5,120 bases of DNA from Coriobacteriia bacterium (GCA_009779015.1 WRFC01000072.1:1-5120); one strand, 5' to 3'. Shown: positions 1-5,120, counted from the first letter of the stretch. Numbers and translations: made by a program. The notes: generated from the letters alone by a model not told the origin.

Positions 1-1683
1 AGCGCGACAGGCCTTTGCCAGGCCGTCGACGGCGGCCACAAACGTCCAAAAGACCTCGGGCTTTTCGGGGCTGCCAAAGTTCAGGCAGTCTGTGATGGCT
101 GCCGGGGCAGCGCCCACGCAGGCCAGGTTGCGCACGGCCTCGGCCAACGCTGCCTGGGCGCCCAGGTAAGGGTCAAGGTAGCACCAGCGGCCATTGCAGT
201 CGGTGCTGAGGGCAATGCCGCGCCGACTGACCGGCCCACGGCCAGTGTCGCCCAGGCGGAGGACGGCGGCGTCGGCACCGGGCAGAACGACCGTGTTGTT
301 CATCACCTGATGGTCGTATTGACGGTAGATCCAAGCCCGCGAGCTGACATTAGAGCTGGATAAGAGCTCTAGCAGGCAGGCTGTCAGCTGCTCGCAGCCA
401 GCGGGGTGGAGCAGGCCAGAAAGGTCGTAGGCCGCCAGCTCGTCCAAGTAGGCCGGGCGAGTACTGGGCGGGTCATAGACCGGGGCGGCCTCGGCCAAGA
501 TCTCGGCCGGCATGTCGGCCACAATCTGGTCGGCAGCCGCCAGGGCGCTGTCGCGCACCACAAAGCGGCCGCTGTCCGTAATGCTGCCGATGATGCTGGC
601 CTGTACGCCCCAATGGGCGGCTGTGGCCAGAATGGCGTCGAGCTTGCTCGGCTCGGCCACGGCCAGCATGCGCTCTTGCGACTCTGAGACCATGACCTCA
701 AAGGCCTGCATCCCCGGCTCGCGGCGAGGCACCTTTTGGACGTCGATGTCGATGCCCACACCCCCGCGGCTGGCCATCTCGCTGGCGCTGGAGGTCAGGC
801 CGGCCGCCCCCAGGTCGCCCAAGGCCACCAGCAGGCCCTGCTTGAGCAGCTCGAGGCAGACCTCGATCAAAAGCTTTTCTTCAAAGGGGTCGCCGACCTG
901 AACGGCCGGGCGCTTATCCTCAGCCCCGGTGTTAAACTCCTGAGAAGCTAATACGCTAGCCCCGCCGATGCCGTCGCGCCCGGTCGTCGAGCCCAGCAAG
1001 ATAACCAGGTTGCCTGGCCCCGAGCCAACCGCCCGGGTCAGCATTTCTTGGGGCATCAGCCCCACCGCCATCGCGTTGATCAGGCAGTTGCCCTCGTAGG
1101 CGTCTTCAAAATAGACCTCGCCACCGACAGTCGGCACGCCCAGGCAGTTGCCATATGAGCCGATGCCGTCCACCGCCCCCTCAAACAAGTAGCGCTGGCG
1201 CGGCTTGTCTAGGCTGCCAAAGCGCAGCGAGTCTAGGACCGCTATGGGGCGGGCGCCCATCGTAAAGATATCGCGGATGATGCCGCCCACGCCCGTGGCC
1301 GCACCCTGAAAAGGCTCGATCGCCGAGGGGTGGTTATGCGACTCCATCTTAAAGGCCACGGCCCAGCCCTCGCCCACGCTGATCACGCCGGCGTTCTCGC
1401 CCGGGCCCTGTAAGACGGCCGGGCCGCTGGTCGGAAACTTCTTCAGCTGGCGGCGGGAGTGTTTATAAGAGCAATGCTCGCTCCACATCAGCGAGTAGAT
1501 ATAGAGCTCGGTGACCGTGGGGGTGCGGCCTTGAAAGTGCTGCACCTGTCCGTACTCGGCCTCGGTGAGGCCGAGCTCTAAGGCCAAAGGCAGCGCCACC
1601 TCGGCATCTAGCCCTTTGACGGTGGTGCTCACCGGTGCCGGGATGCTCAGGTTGTCGCCCCGGCCAGGCGTCTGGTCAGGCAT
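1..1683 (-). CDS. purL: Phosphoribosylformylglycinamidine synthase subunit PurL (small form), C-terminus cut by window edge
   Basis: PurL is the ATP-dependent synthetase subunit that converts FGAR to FGAM, using ammonia made by PurQ; it is cytosolic. My translation of the minus strand is open from the ATG at 1683 to the left edge, 561 codons with no stop. Family landmarks are in order: WSEHCSYK at residues 67-74 (His70 matches the conserved catalytic-type histidine), ESHNHPSAIEPFQGAATG at 114-131 (nucleotide/metal site), GDPFEEKLLIE near 265-274, LGAAGLTSS near 291-299, SESQERM at 333-339, RQYDHQV at 454-460 and DCLNFGSPEKPE at 532-543. Small PurL proteins are usually about 720-750 residues, so roughly the last 170-190 lie outside the window. 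The ATG shares one base with the purQ stop (TGATG), and an AGGGGTGA ribosome site precedes it by 7 nt. That coupling fixes the start. No frameshift or missing key residue is visible. Confidence 0.97.
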   Translation of the reverse strand, partial: MPDQTPGRGDNLSIPAPVSTTVKGLDAEVALPLALELGLTEAEYGQVQHFQGRTPTVTELYIYSLMWSEHCSYKHSRRQLKKFPTSGPAVLQGPGENAGVISVGEGWAVAFKMESHNHPSAIEPFQGAATGVGGIIRDIFTMGARPIAVLDSLRFGSLDKPRQRYLFEGAVDGIGSYGNCLGVPTVGGEVYFEDAYEGNCLINAMAVGLMPQEMLTRAVGSGPGNLVILLGSTTGRDGIGGASVLASQEFNTGAEDKRPAVQVGDPFEEKLLIEVCLELLKQGLLVALGDLGAAGLTSSASEMASRGGVGIDIDVQKVPRREPGMQAFEVMVSESQERMLAVAEPSKLDAILATAAHWGVQASIIGSITDSGRFVVRDSALAAADQIVADMPAEILAEAAPVYDPPSTRPAYLDELAAYDLSGLLHPAGCEQLTACLLELLSSSNVSSRAWIYRQYDHQVMNNTVVLPGADAAVLRLGDTGRGPVSRRGIALSTDCNGRWCYLDPYLGAQAALAEAVRNLACVGAAPAAITDCLNFGSPEKPEVFWTFVAAVDGLAKACRA

Positions 1684-2606
1684 CAGCCGCTCACCCCTTC
1701 GGTGGCCACCACGCCGGGCGCGTTGGGCGCGGTGGCCGCAGTGGCCGCGTCGGGCGTGTCGGCCGCGTCGGGCGTGTCGGCCGTGTCGGGCGTGTCGGCC
1801 GTGTCGGGCGTGTCGGGCGTGCCCGCTGCGTCGGCCGCGTCGGTCGCGCCGGCCGCGTCGGCTGCATCGGGTGTTCCGACCGTGCCCGCTTGGATGGCCG
1901 CCTGCGCCGCCAAACGCCGCACGATGGCCGCAAAAAAGTGCTGCCCGTCGCTGCCGTTCAAGCCGTCTGTGGCGCGCTCGGGGTGCGGCATCAGGCCAAA
2001 GACATTGCCGCGCTCGTTGCAGATGCCGGCGATGTCGCTGAGCGAGCCGTTAGGCGCGGCCCCGCTCTGCGCCGCCAGCCCGTCTGCGGCCGTGTAACGC
2101 AAGACGACCTGCCCCTTGGCCTCCAGGCGGCCAAGCGTCAAGTCATCGCAATAAAAATTACCGTCAAAATGGTTGATCGGCAGCTCAATCACGCTCCCCG
2201 GCTGAAGGTCGAGCCATTGGCAGACGCTGGCCTCGACCCGCAGCCAAACGCTCTGGCACAAAAACTTCAGCCCCCGGTTGCGCATCAAGACGCCCGGCAA
2301 AAGGCCGGCCTCGGTCAAAATCTGAAAGCCGTTGCAAATACCCAGCACCGGCCGCCCGGCCGCCGCGTAGTCTTGCAAAGCACGCATAACGGGAGAAAAG
2401 CGGGCGATCGCCCCACAGCGCAGATAGTCGCCGTATGAAAAGCCGCCCGGCAAGATGAGGGCGTCATAACCGTCCAGCTCGACTTGGTCGTGCCAGACAT
2501 AGCTGCCCTGGTAGCCCAGATAGGTGAGGGCGGCCATGACATCTTGTTCGCAGTTCGAACCGGGAAAAGTAACGATCCCAAAATTCAGGCCAGAAGGCTC
2601 GCTCAC
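1683..2606 (-). CDS. purQ: Phosphoribosylformylglycinamidine synthase glutaminase subunit PurQ, with a repeat-built C-terminal extension
   Basis: PurQ is a class I (triad) glutamine amidotransferase that hydrolyses glutamine and passes ammonia to PurL in the PurSQL complex. The 307-residue product starts with FGIVTFPGSNCEQD (9-22), followed by ILPGGFSYGDYLRCGA (51-66), the nucleophile motif GICNGFQ (89-95, Cys91) and the His-Glu pair in LMPHPERA (205-212, His208 and Glu210). The triad is therefore intact. PurQ is normally about 220-235 residues, and the conserved domain ends near residue 235. The last 70 residues are a low-complexity, Asp-rich tail of three-residue steps (TPD, TAD, AAD, AAG) encoded by a 9-bp repeat. 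The start is GTG, overlapping the purS stop as GTGA. No strong ribosome site precedes it, so translation probably depends on coupling to purS. The core assignment is sure; the role of the tail is unknown. Confidence 0.97.
   Translation of the reverse strand: MSEPSGLNFGIVTFPGSNCEQDVMAALTYLGYQGSYVWHDQVELDGYDALILPGGFSYGDYLRCGAIARFSPVMRALQDYAAAGRPVLGICNGFQILTEAGLLPGVLMRNRGLKFLCQSVWLRVEASVCQWLDLQPGSVIELPINHFDGNFYCDDLTLGRLEAKGQVVLRYTAADGLAAQSGAAPNGSLSDIAGICNERGNVFGLMPHPERATDGLNGSDGQHFFAAIVRRLAAQAAIQAGTVGTPDAADAAGATDAADAAGTPDTPDTADTPDTADTPDAADTPDAATAATAPNAPGVVATEGVSG
1691..1698 (-). promoter_or_regulatory. Ribosome binding site of purL inside the end of purQ
   Basis: AGGGGTGA on the minus strand ends 7 nt before the purL ATG. 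It sits just after the PurQ repeat tail, so purL can be initiated directly as well as through the TGATG overlap. Confidence 0.75.
1713..1874 (-). repeat. 9-bp coding tandem repeat at the 3' end of purQ
   Basis: Eighteen consecutive 9-base steps encode the PurQ tail triplets TPD, AAD, AAG, ATD, TAD, AAT, APN and APG (residues 245-298). On the plus strand the core alternates gtgtcgggc and gtgtcggcc, giving an 18-bp higher-order unit that is nearly perfect at about 1753-1821 and more degenerate on both sides. The unit has no stop in the purQ frame and its length is a multiple of three, so gain or loss of units would change tail length without breaking purQ or shifting purL. The purL ribosome site lies just beyond the array. 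Confidence 0.9.
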
Positions 2607-2971
2607 TGCGCGCCGGCCTCGTCTGACCGACCGGCCTCGGCGGTAGAGCCCGCCTCTGTGGCCAGGTCGGCCTCGGCAACCAGCCCCGCCCCGGCGGTAG
2701 CGCCCGCCTCGGCAACCAGGTCGGCCCCAGCGCCCAGACCCACCTCAGAAACCGTAAAGCCCTCGATCACCGGGTTGGCCAAAAAGCGCTCGCACATCTC
2801 TTGGACCTCAGAAAGCCCAACACCGTCCGCGCATTCCAAATCGATCAGCTTGCCAATCCGCAGACCGCTGACGCCCGTATAACCAAGTTTGACCAGGGCA
2901 TCCTCGGCCGCCTTGCCAGCCGGGTCAAAGATCCCCGGCTTGCCTGTCACAAAAACCCGATAATGCCTCAC
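2603..2971 (-). CDS. purS: Phosphoribosylformylglycinamidine synthase subunit PurS, with an acidic Ala/Gly/Glu tail
   Basis: PurS is the small dimeric subunit that bridges PurQ and PurL in split FGAM synthase. Residues 1-77 fit the family: the N-terminal strand RHYRVFVTGKPGIFDPAG, then ALVKLGYTGVSGLRIGKLIDLE (25-46), and a final ERFLANPVIEGFTV region (61-74). These match the usual PurS pattern of a leading strand, a DP-G turn, a G-Y-x-x-V-x-x-LRIGK segment and a C-terminal LANPVIE motif. The family is normally about 80-85 residues; this product has 122. The extra 45 residues (78-122) are Ala, Gly and Glu rich, with eight acidic residues and one Arg, and contain an internal duplication (residues 84-94 resemble 102-112). 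The start is GTG, overlapping the stop of the upstream membrane-protein gene as GTGA. An AAGAAGG ribosome site lies 7 nt before it (2979-2985 on the plus strand). Confidence 0.94.
   Translation of the reverse strand: MRHYRVFVTGKPGIFDPAGKAAEDALVKLGYTGVSGLRIGKLIDLECADGVGLSEVQEMCERFLANPVIEGFTVSEVGLGAGADLVAEAGATAGAGLVAEADLATEAGSTAEAGRSDEAGAQ
2638..2726 (-). repeat. Imperfect duplication in the purS tail
   Basis: Bases 2638-2672 and 2692-2726 are two copies of a 35-bp segment offset by 54 bp, with five mismatches by my count. A 14-bp stretch (gcctcggcaaccag) also recurs at 2670-2683 and 2706-2719, offset 36 bp. Both offsets are multiples of 9. In the protein this gives the echo DLVAEAGATAG / DLATEAGSTAE (residues 84-94 and 102-112). 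The segment lies wholly inside the non-conserved C-terminal tail of PurS. Confidence 0.8.
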
Positions 2972-3777
2972 CGCTCGGCCTTCTTAGGCGTGTTGCCATC
3001 GCCCGTCGTTGAGCCAAAGACCTTGGAGTCGGCCACGGCTTCGTCGGACTCAAAGTCATAGCTGCCTTTGGCGGCCGGCTTGCGTCGAACCTGTTTGGCT
3101 GCCCGGCGCGCGGTCTCTAGCTCGGCCGCCTGCTTTTGCGCCTCTTGCTCGTGCTTGATCTGCTTGGGGGTGCGGTCGACGCTGACGCCTTGCTGGTAGT
3201 TCTTGATGTGCGGCTTGACCTTCTTCCAGTTCACGATCAGCGACCCAATGACCAAGACATAGGCCGGGACCATCGTTACTAGATAGTAGTTAGCGCCGGG
3301 GAACCAGAACTGCAAGGCAAACGACAAGACGATACAGGCCAGGCCGATACCCAGCATGATCCAATAGACCTTCTGCCATTTGCGGTAATCGGGGTTGCTC
3401 TTTAAGGCCACGGTCATGGGATTGGTCGATGTAAAAAAGCCGCCCTTGCGGGGCTGTGGCTGCGGCCTCTGCGGTTTTTCGACGGGCAGCTCAGAGACGT
3501 CGACCCCCAGCTCTTTGGCGCGGGCGAGATCGGCCGCCGCCTTCTCTTTTTGCACGCGCAGCTCGGCCCGGCGGGCGCGCTCAGCAGACTTCTCCTCAAG
3601 GCGCTTTTTTCTGGCCTTCTCAGCGGCCCTTTTTTCGGCCGCAGTCGTCGGCTTGGTGCGGATATAGACCGAGGAGGCGGCCTCTGAAGCCGGCTTGATC
3701 GAGCTGGCCGACTTTCTGGTCTGGCCCTGGGGGCCTTCTCCCTGGTAGCGTTGGTTCATGGGATTGCGTGTTGCCAT
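2968..3777 (-). CDS. Two-TM membrane protein with long charged tails, unknown function
   Basis: I do not recognise a named family. The 269-residue product has a polar N-terminus (MATRNPMNQRYQGEG) and a Lys/Arg/Glu/Ala-rich stretch at about 45-90 that looks like a coiled coil or charged helix. A Pro/Gln-rich linker follows (98-110), then two hydrophobic segments (about 137-159 and 164-186) with a short PGAN turn between them. The C-terminus is highly charged (187-269, including a second Gln/Ala/Lys helix near 205-232). There is no signal peptide. Two segments joined by a short loop, with basic flanks on both sides, predict a helical hairpin with both ends in the cytoplasm. This general shape occurs in small actinobacterial membrane proteins, but I cannot assign a domain. 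The ATG has an excellent AAGGAG site 8 nt upstream. The stop overlaps the purS start by 4 nt (GTGA), so the two are co-translated. A link to purine synthesis is only inferred from this position. Confidence 0.88.
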   Translation of the reverse strand: MATRNPMNQRYQGEGPQGQTRKSASSIKPASEAASSVYIRTKPTTAAEKRAAEKARKKRLEEKSAERARRAELRVQKEKAAADLARAKELGVDVSELPVEKPQRPQPQPRKGGFFTSTNPMTVALKSNPDYRKWQKVYWIMLGIGLACIVLSFALQFWFPGANYYLVTMVPAYVLVIGSLIVNWKKVKPHIKNYQQGVSVDRTPKQIKHEQEAQKQAAELETARRAAKQVRRKPAAKGSYDFESDEAVADSKVFGSTTGDGNTPKKAER

Positions 3778-3785
3778 AGATGGTG

Positions 3786-3791
3786 CTCCTT
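3786..3791 (-). promoter_or_regulatory. Ribosome binding site of the membrane-protein gene
   Basis: AAGGAG on the minus strand lies 8 nt before the ATG at 3777. This is close to ideal and makes this start codon secure. Confidence 0.9.
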
Positions 3792-3856
3792 AGATCTTGG
3801 CCTCTCTGGACTTTGGCCGAGGCCTGGCCAGATAACCTCAAAATTACCTTTTACTT

Positions 3857-3884
3857 ACTATACCAAAGCGCCACGCGATACCAA
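3857..3884 (-). promoter_or_regulatory. Candidate sigma-70-type promoter for the membrane protein-purSQL operon
   Basis: Reading the minus strand, TTGGTA (3884-3879) is followed after 16 bases by TATAGT (3862-3857). TATAGT matches the -10 consensus at 5 of 6 positions and is preceded by TGG, an extended -10. TTGGTA matches the -35 consensus at 4 of 6. The region downstream is AT-rich (AAGTAAAAGGTAATTTT), and the start codon lies about 80 bases beyond the -10. It is the best promoter-like sequence in the gap, but prediction by eye is not proof. Confidence 0.5.
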
Positions 3885-3889
3885 AGCGC
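3860..3889 (-). repeat. 12-bp direct repeat overlapping the promoter candidate
   Basis: The 12-mer GCGCTTTGGTAT (minus strand) occurs twice without mismatch, at 3889-3878 and 3871-3860, with starts 18 bp apart. One copy contains the candidate -35; the other ends inside the -10. The placement would suit a regulator binding site, but the repeat also partly explains why -35-like and -10-like words appear here. Confidence 0.65.
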
Positions 3890-3972
3890 AGCACAGCACG
3901 CTTCTCTGCCAAACACCGAACAAGAGGCAAACGAGGCCAAAAACACCGCCGCCGCCCAGTTCTCTGGTGCCT

Positions 3973-4052
3973 CGGTCAGCCCCGGTCCGCCCGGTCAGCC
4001 CCGGTCAGCCGCGCGGTCAGCCCCAGGCAACCCCGGCCAGCCCCGGTCAGCC
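3973..4052 (-). repeat. Cluster of six GGCTGACCG-type repeats covering the purC stop codon
   Basis: On the plus strand, cggtcagcc occurs at 3973-3981, 3992-4000, 4002-4010, 4014-4022 and 4044-4052, with a one-base variant (cggccagcc) at 4034-4042. Start-to-start spacings are 19, 10, 12, 20 and 10, suggesting a degenerate roughly 10-bp tandem unit. The copies are direct, not inverted, so no terminator hairpin is expected from them. The right-most copy contains the purC stop codon (tca at 4047-4049 on the plus strand), and the rest fill the start of the intergenic space. Confidence 0.8.
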
Positions 4053-4931
4053 GACCATCGGCACAAACTCGGTCTGCGTCAAAAGCTCGTAGGCCTCGAT
4101 ATAGCGCTTTGAGGTGGCCTCGATGATGTCGCGGGGCAGGCGCGGCGGCTCGCCCTTAAAATCCCAGTTGGCCTTCAGCCAATCGCGCACGATCTGCTTG
4201 TCAAAGCTCTTCTGGGGGCGGCCCGGCTCATAGTCGTCCATCGGCCAAAAGCGCGACGAGTCCGGCGTCAGCACCTCGTCGGCAATCACCAGGCGGCCAT
4301 CCAGCAGGCCAAACTCAAACTTCGTGTCGGCGATGATCAGCCCCCGGCTGCGCGCCAGGTCGCGCCCGATGTTGTAAAGCATCAGCGAGTTCGAGGCCAA
4401 GGCCGTGCCCGGCCCTTCTCCCAGTAGTTGAAAACTCTCATCCAAGGTCAGGGGCATGTCGTGCTCGCCAATCGGCGCCTTGGTGGTCGGTGTGTACATC
4501 GGGTGCTCAAGCATGTCCGAGTCTTGCAGCCCCACGGGCTGCTCCACGCCGCTGATGCTGCCCTTTTCTTGGTACTCGGCCAGGGCGCTGCCGCTCAGGT
4601 ACCCGCGCACGATGCACTCGATCTTGAACATCTCGCACTTGTGCACAAGCATCGAGCGCCCCGCCAGCTCTTCTGGGTAACTCTTGAACGGCTCGGGAAA
4701 ATCCGCCATCTCGGCGCTGATAAAGTGCGACTCCATAAGCATGTCAAAGAACTCGTACCAAAAGATCGAAAGCCGGTTCAAGACCTCGCCCTTAAAGGGA
4801 ATCGTGTCTGGCAGCACATAGTCAAAAGCCGAGACCCGGTCGCTGGCCACCAGCAGCAGCTTGTCGCCCAGATCGTAGATATCCCGCACCTTACCCTGGT
4901 AATCCGGCTTGACCTTCTCAGATAACGTCAT
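4047..4931 (-). CDS. purC: Phosphoribosylaminoimidazole-succinocarboxamide synthase (SAICAR synthetase)
   Basis: PurC is a cytosolic enzyme that ligates aspartate to CAIR using ATP, giving SAICAR. The 294-residue product is full length for the roughly 290-300-residue form of the family. Motifs run in order: GKVRDIYDLGD (13-23) in the glycine-rich N-terminal ATP-binding region, ASDRVSAFD (29-37), IECIVRGYLSGSA (104-116), PTTKAPIGEHD (148-158), IADTKFEFG (200-208) and DEVLTPDSSRFWP (218-230), the last holding the acidic and substrate-binding residues. The ATG is preceded by GAGGGG with an 8-nt gap, which supports this start. No upstream gene lies within the window; 189 bases of leader reach the right edge. 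Its stop codon TGA is itself part of a GGCTGACCG repeat that continues into the intergenic region. Nothing looks missing or broken. Confidence 0.98.
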   Translation of the reverse strand: MTLSEKVKPDYQGKVRDIYDLGDKLLLVASDRVSAFDYVLPDTIPFKGEVLNRLSIFWYEFFDMLMESHFISAEMADFPEPFKSYPEELAGRSMLVHKCEMFKIECIVRGYLSGSALAEYQEKGSISGVEQPVGLQDSDMLEHPMYTPTTKAPIGEHDMPLTLDESFQLLGEGPGTALASNSLMLYNIGRDLARSRGLIIADTKFEFGLLDGRLVIADEVLTPDSSRFWPMDDYEPGRPQKSFDKQIVRDWLKANWDFKGEPPRLPRDIIEATSKRYIEAYELLTQTEFVPMVG

Positions 4932-4939
4932 GATTTTAT

Positions 4940-4945
4940 CCCCTC
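4940..4945 (-). promoter_or_regulatory. Ribosome binding site of purC
   Basis: GAGGGG on the minus strand lies 8 nt before the purC ATG. It overlaps one arm of a predicted stem-loop (4943-4973). Confidence 0.8.
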
Positions 4946-4973
4946 TTCTGTAAATTGCACATGTGGAGAAGAG
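4943..4973 (-). promoter_or_regulatory. Possible stem-loop masking the purC ribosome site
   Basis: On the minus strand CTCTTCT (4973-4967) and AGAAGAG (4949-4943) are perfect 7-base complements separated by a 17-base loop, which itself contains the palindrome CACATGTG (4965-4958). The downstream arm shares its last three bases with the GAGGGG ribosome site. If formed, it would partly hide the site. The stem is short and has only three G-C pairs, so it may be chance. Confidence 0.35.
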
Positions 4974-4976
4974 CCC

Positions 4977-4988
4977 GCGCGTTCGCGC
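4977..4988 (-). promoter_or_regulatory. Short GC hairpin in the purC leader
   Basis: GCGCGAACGCGC on the minus strand is an inverted repeat (GCGC stem, GAAC loop), 4 bases upstream of the stem-loop that overlaps the purC ribosome site. It is GC-only within an AT-richer leader and preceded by AAAA. It is not followed by a U-tract, so it is not an intrinsic terminator. Confidence 0.35.
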
Positions 4989-5120
4989 TTTTGGCCGTGC
5001 CTCTCAAATAAACCATGATAGAGCATTTCAGAGCAGCAGATTCTCAGTTAACGATAAAGTCTGCATACAAATATATAGGCGCACTTCGGTAGTTTCTGTG
5101 AGTGGTTTTGCGTTTTCGCA

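Larger units (their letters stand above)
3778..4046. other. Intergenic region between purC and the membrane-protein gene
   Basis: In transcription direction this 269-bp gap holds the GGCTGACCG repeat cluster (about 4046-3973), then about 80 bases with no recognisable element, then a promoter candidate with a 12-bp direct repeat (3889-3857). An AT-rich start region near 3840-3860 follows, then a roughly 60-70-nt leader ending in a strong ribosome site. I found no convincing intrinsic terminator for purC and no credible gene on either strand. Confidence 0.7.
4932..5120. other. purC upstream leader / regulatory region
   Basis: These 189 bases are clearly AT-richer than the genes, as expected of a promoter region. 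Minus-strand -10-like words are TATCAT (5020-5015) and a TATATATT tract near 5077-5070, but neither has a convincing -35 at 16-18 bp. No known purine riboswitch core could be recognised, and no gene is seen. Whatever lies upstream of purC is outside the window. Confidence 0.5.

Noticed and set aside
406..951. Several overlapping open frames on both strands across purL
   Set aside because: The PurL frame is continuous with conserved motifs through this region; the others are out-of-frame or antisense shadows.
1635..2438. Long plus-strand open frame (267 codons) opposite purQ
   Set aside because: It is antisense to a gene with an intact catalytic triad, is built on the stop-free 9-bp repeat, encodes monotonous Gly/Arg/Val, and has no recognisable domain.
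3799..3830. Inverted repeats in the membrane-protein leader (ggcctc/gaggcc and tggcc/ggcca)
   Set aside because: The arms are 5-6 bp of GGCC-rich sequence, common by chance in this DNA, and the two pairings compete with each other.
3944..3969. Possible intrinsic terminator after purC (CACC/GGTG arms followed by TTTTT on the minus strand)
   Set aside because: The stem is only 4 bp with a loop of about 18 bases, far weaker than a working intrinsic terminator.
3973..4052. CRISPR array or site-specific attachment site
   Set aside because: The repeat units are only 9-10 bp with no unique spacers of regular length, and there are no cas, integrase or transposase genes nearby.
3751..4112. Plus-strand open frames across the purC-membrane protein gap
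   Set aside because: They run through promoter-like and repeat DNA and into the ends of both flanking genes, encode low-complexity sequence, and resemble no family.
4428..4925. Plus-strand open frame (165 codons) opposite purC
   Set aside because: It is a shadow of the conserved PurC frame in GC-rich DNA, with no recognisable domain.
5109..5120. tgcgttttcgca inverted repeat at the right edge
   Set aside because: It has a 4-bp stem only and is cut off from its context by the window end.
4932..5120. Purine riboswitch or PurR-box in the purC leader
   Set aside because: The conserved purine-aptamer core is not recognisable. A CCGAA word near 5084-5088 is too short to call a PurR site.

Overview
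All five protein genes lie on the minus strand, and four are de novo purine biosynthesis genes. In transcription order, from the right edge leftwards, they are purC (SAICAR synthetase, 4931 to 4047), a two-segment membrane protein of unknown function (3777 to 2968), purS (2971 to 2603), purQ (2606 to 1683) and purL (1683 to the left edge, C-terminus missing). PurS, PurQ and PurL are the three subunits of the split FGAM synthase found in Gram-positive bacteria and archaea. DNA is GC-rich, with GTG starts and strong Shine-Dalgarno sites. Together with the split FGAM synthase and a Lys/Ala/Glu-rich two-TM protein, this suggests a high-GC Gram-positive, probably Actinomycetota. Coriobacteriia is a guess from the look of the membrane protein and cannot be proved here.

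Layout by region: 1-1683 is purL (561 codons present). 1683-2606 is purQ, whose last 70 codons are a 9-bp-periodic repeat. 2603-2971 is purS, with a second repeat-built tail. 2968-3777 is the membrane protein. 3778-4046 is an intergenic stretch with a good promoter candidate containing a 12-bp direct repeat, plus a cluster of GGCTGACCG-type repeats that runs into the purC stop codon. 4047-4931 is purC. 4932-5120 is the AT-richer purC leader, with a stem-loop that would overlap the purC ribosome binding site.

The four genes from the membrane protein to purL are chained by 4-nt GTGA, 4-nt GTGA and 1-nt TGATG overlaps. They are therefore almost certainly one transcript with coupled translation, probably started from the promoter near 3857-3884. 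purC has its own leader. No convincing intrinsic terminator follows purC, so read-through into the downstream genes is possible.

The enzymes look complete and catalytically ordinary. The unusual parts are the low-complexity acidic C-terminal tails on both small FGAM synthase subunits, short GC-rich repeats at the 3' end of three of the pur genes, and a membrane protein translationally coupled to purS. I see no mobile element, RNA gene, CRISPR array or defence system.
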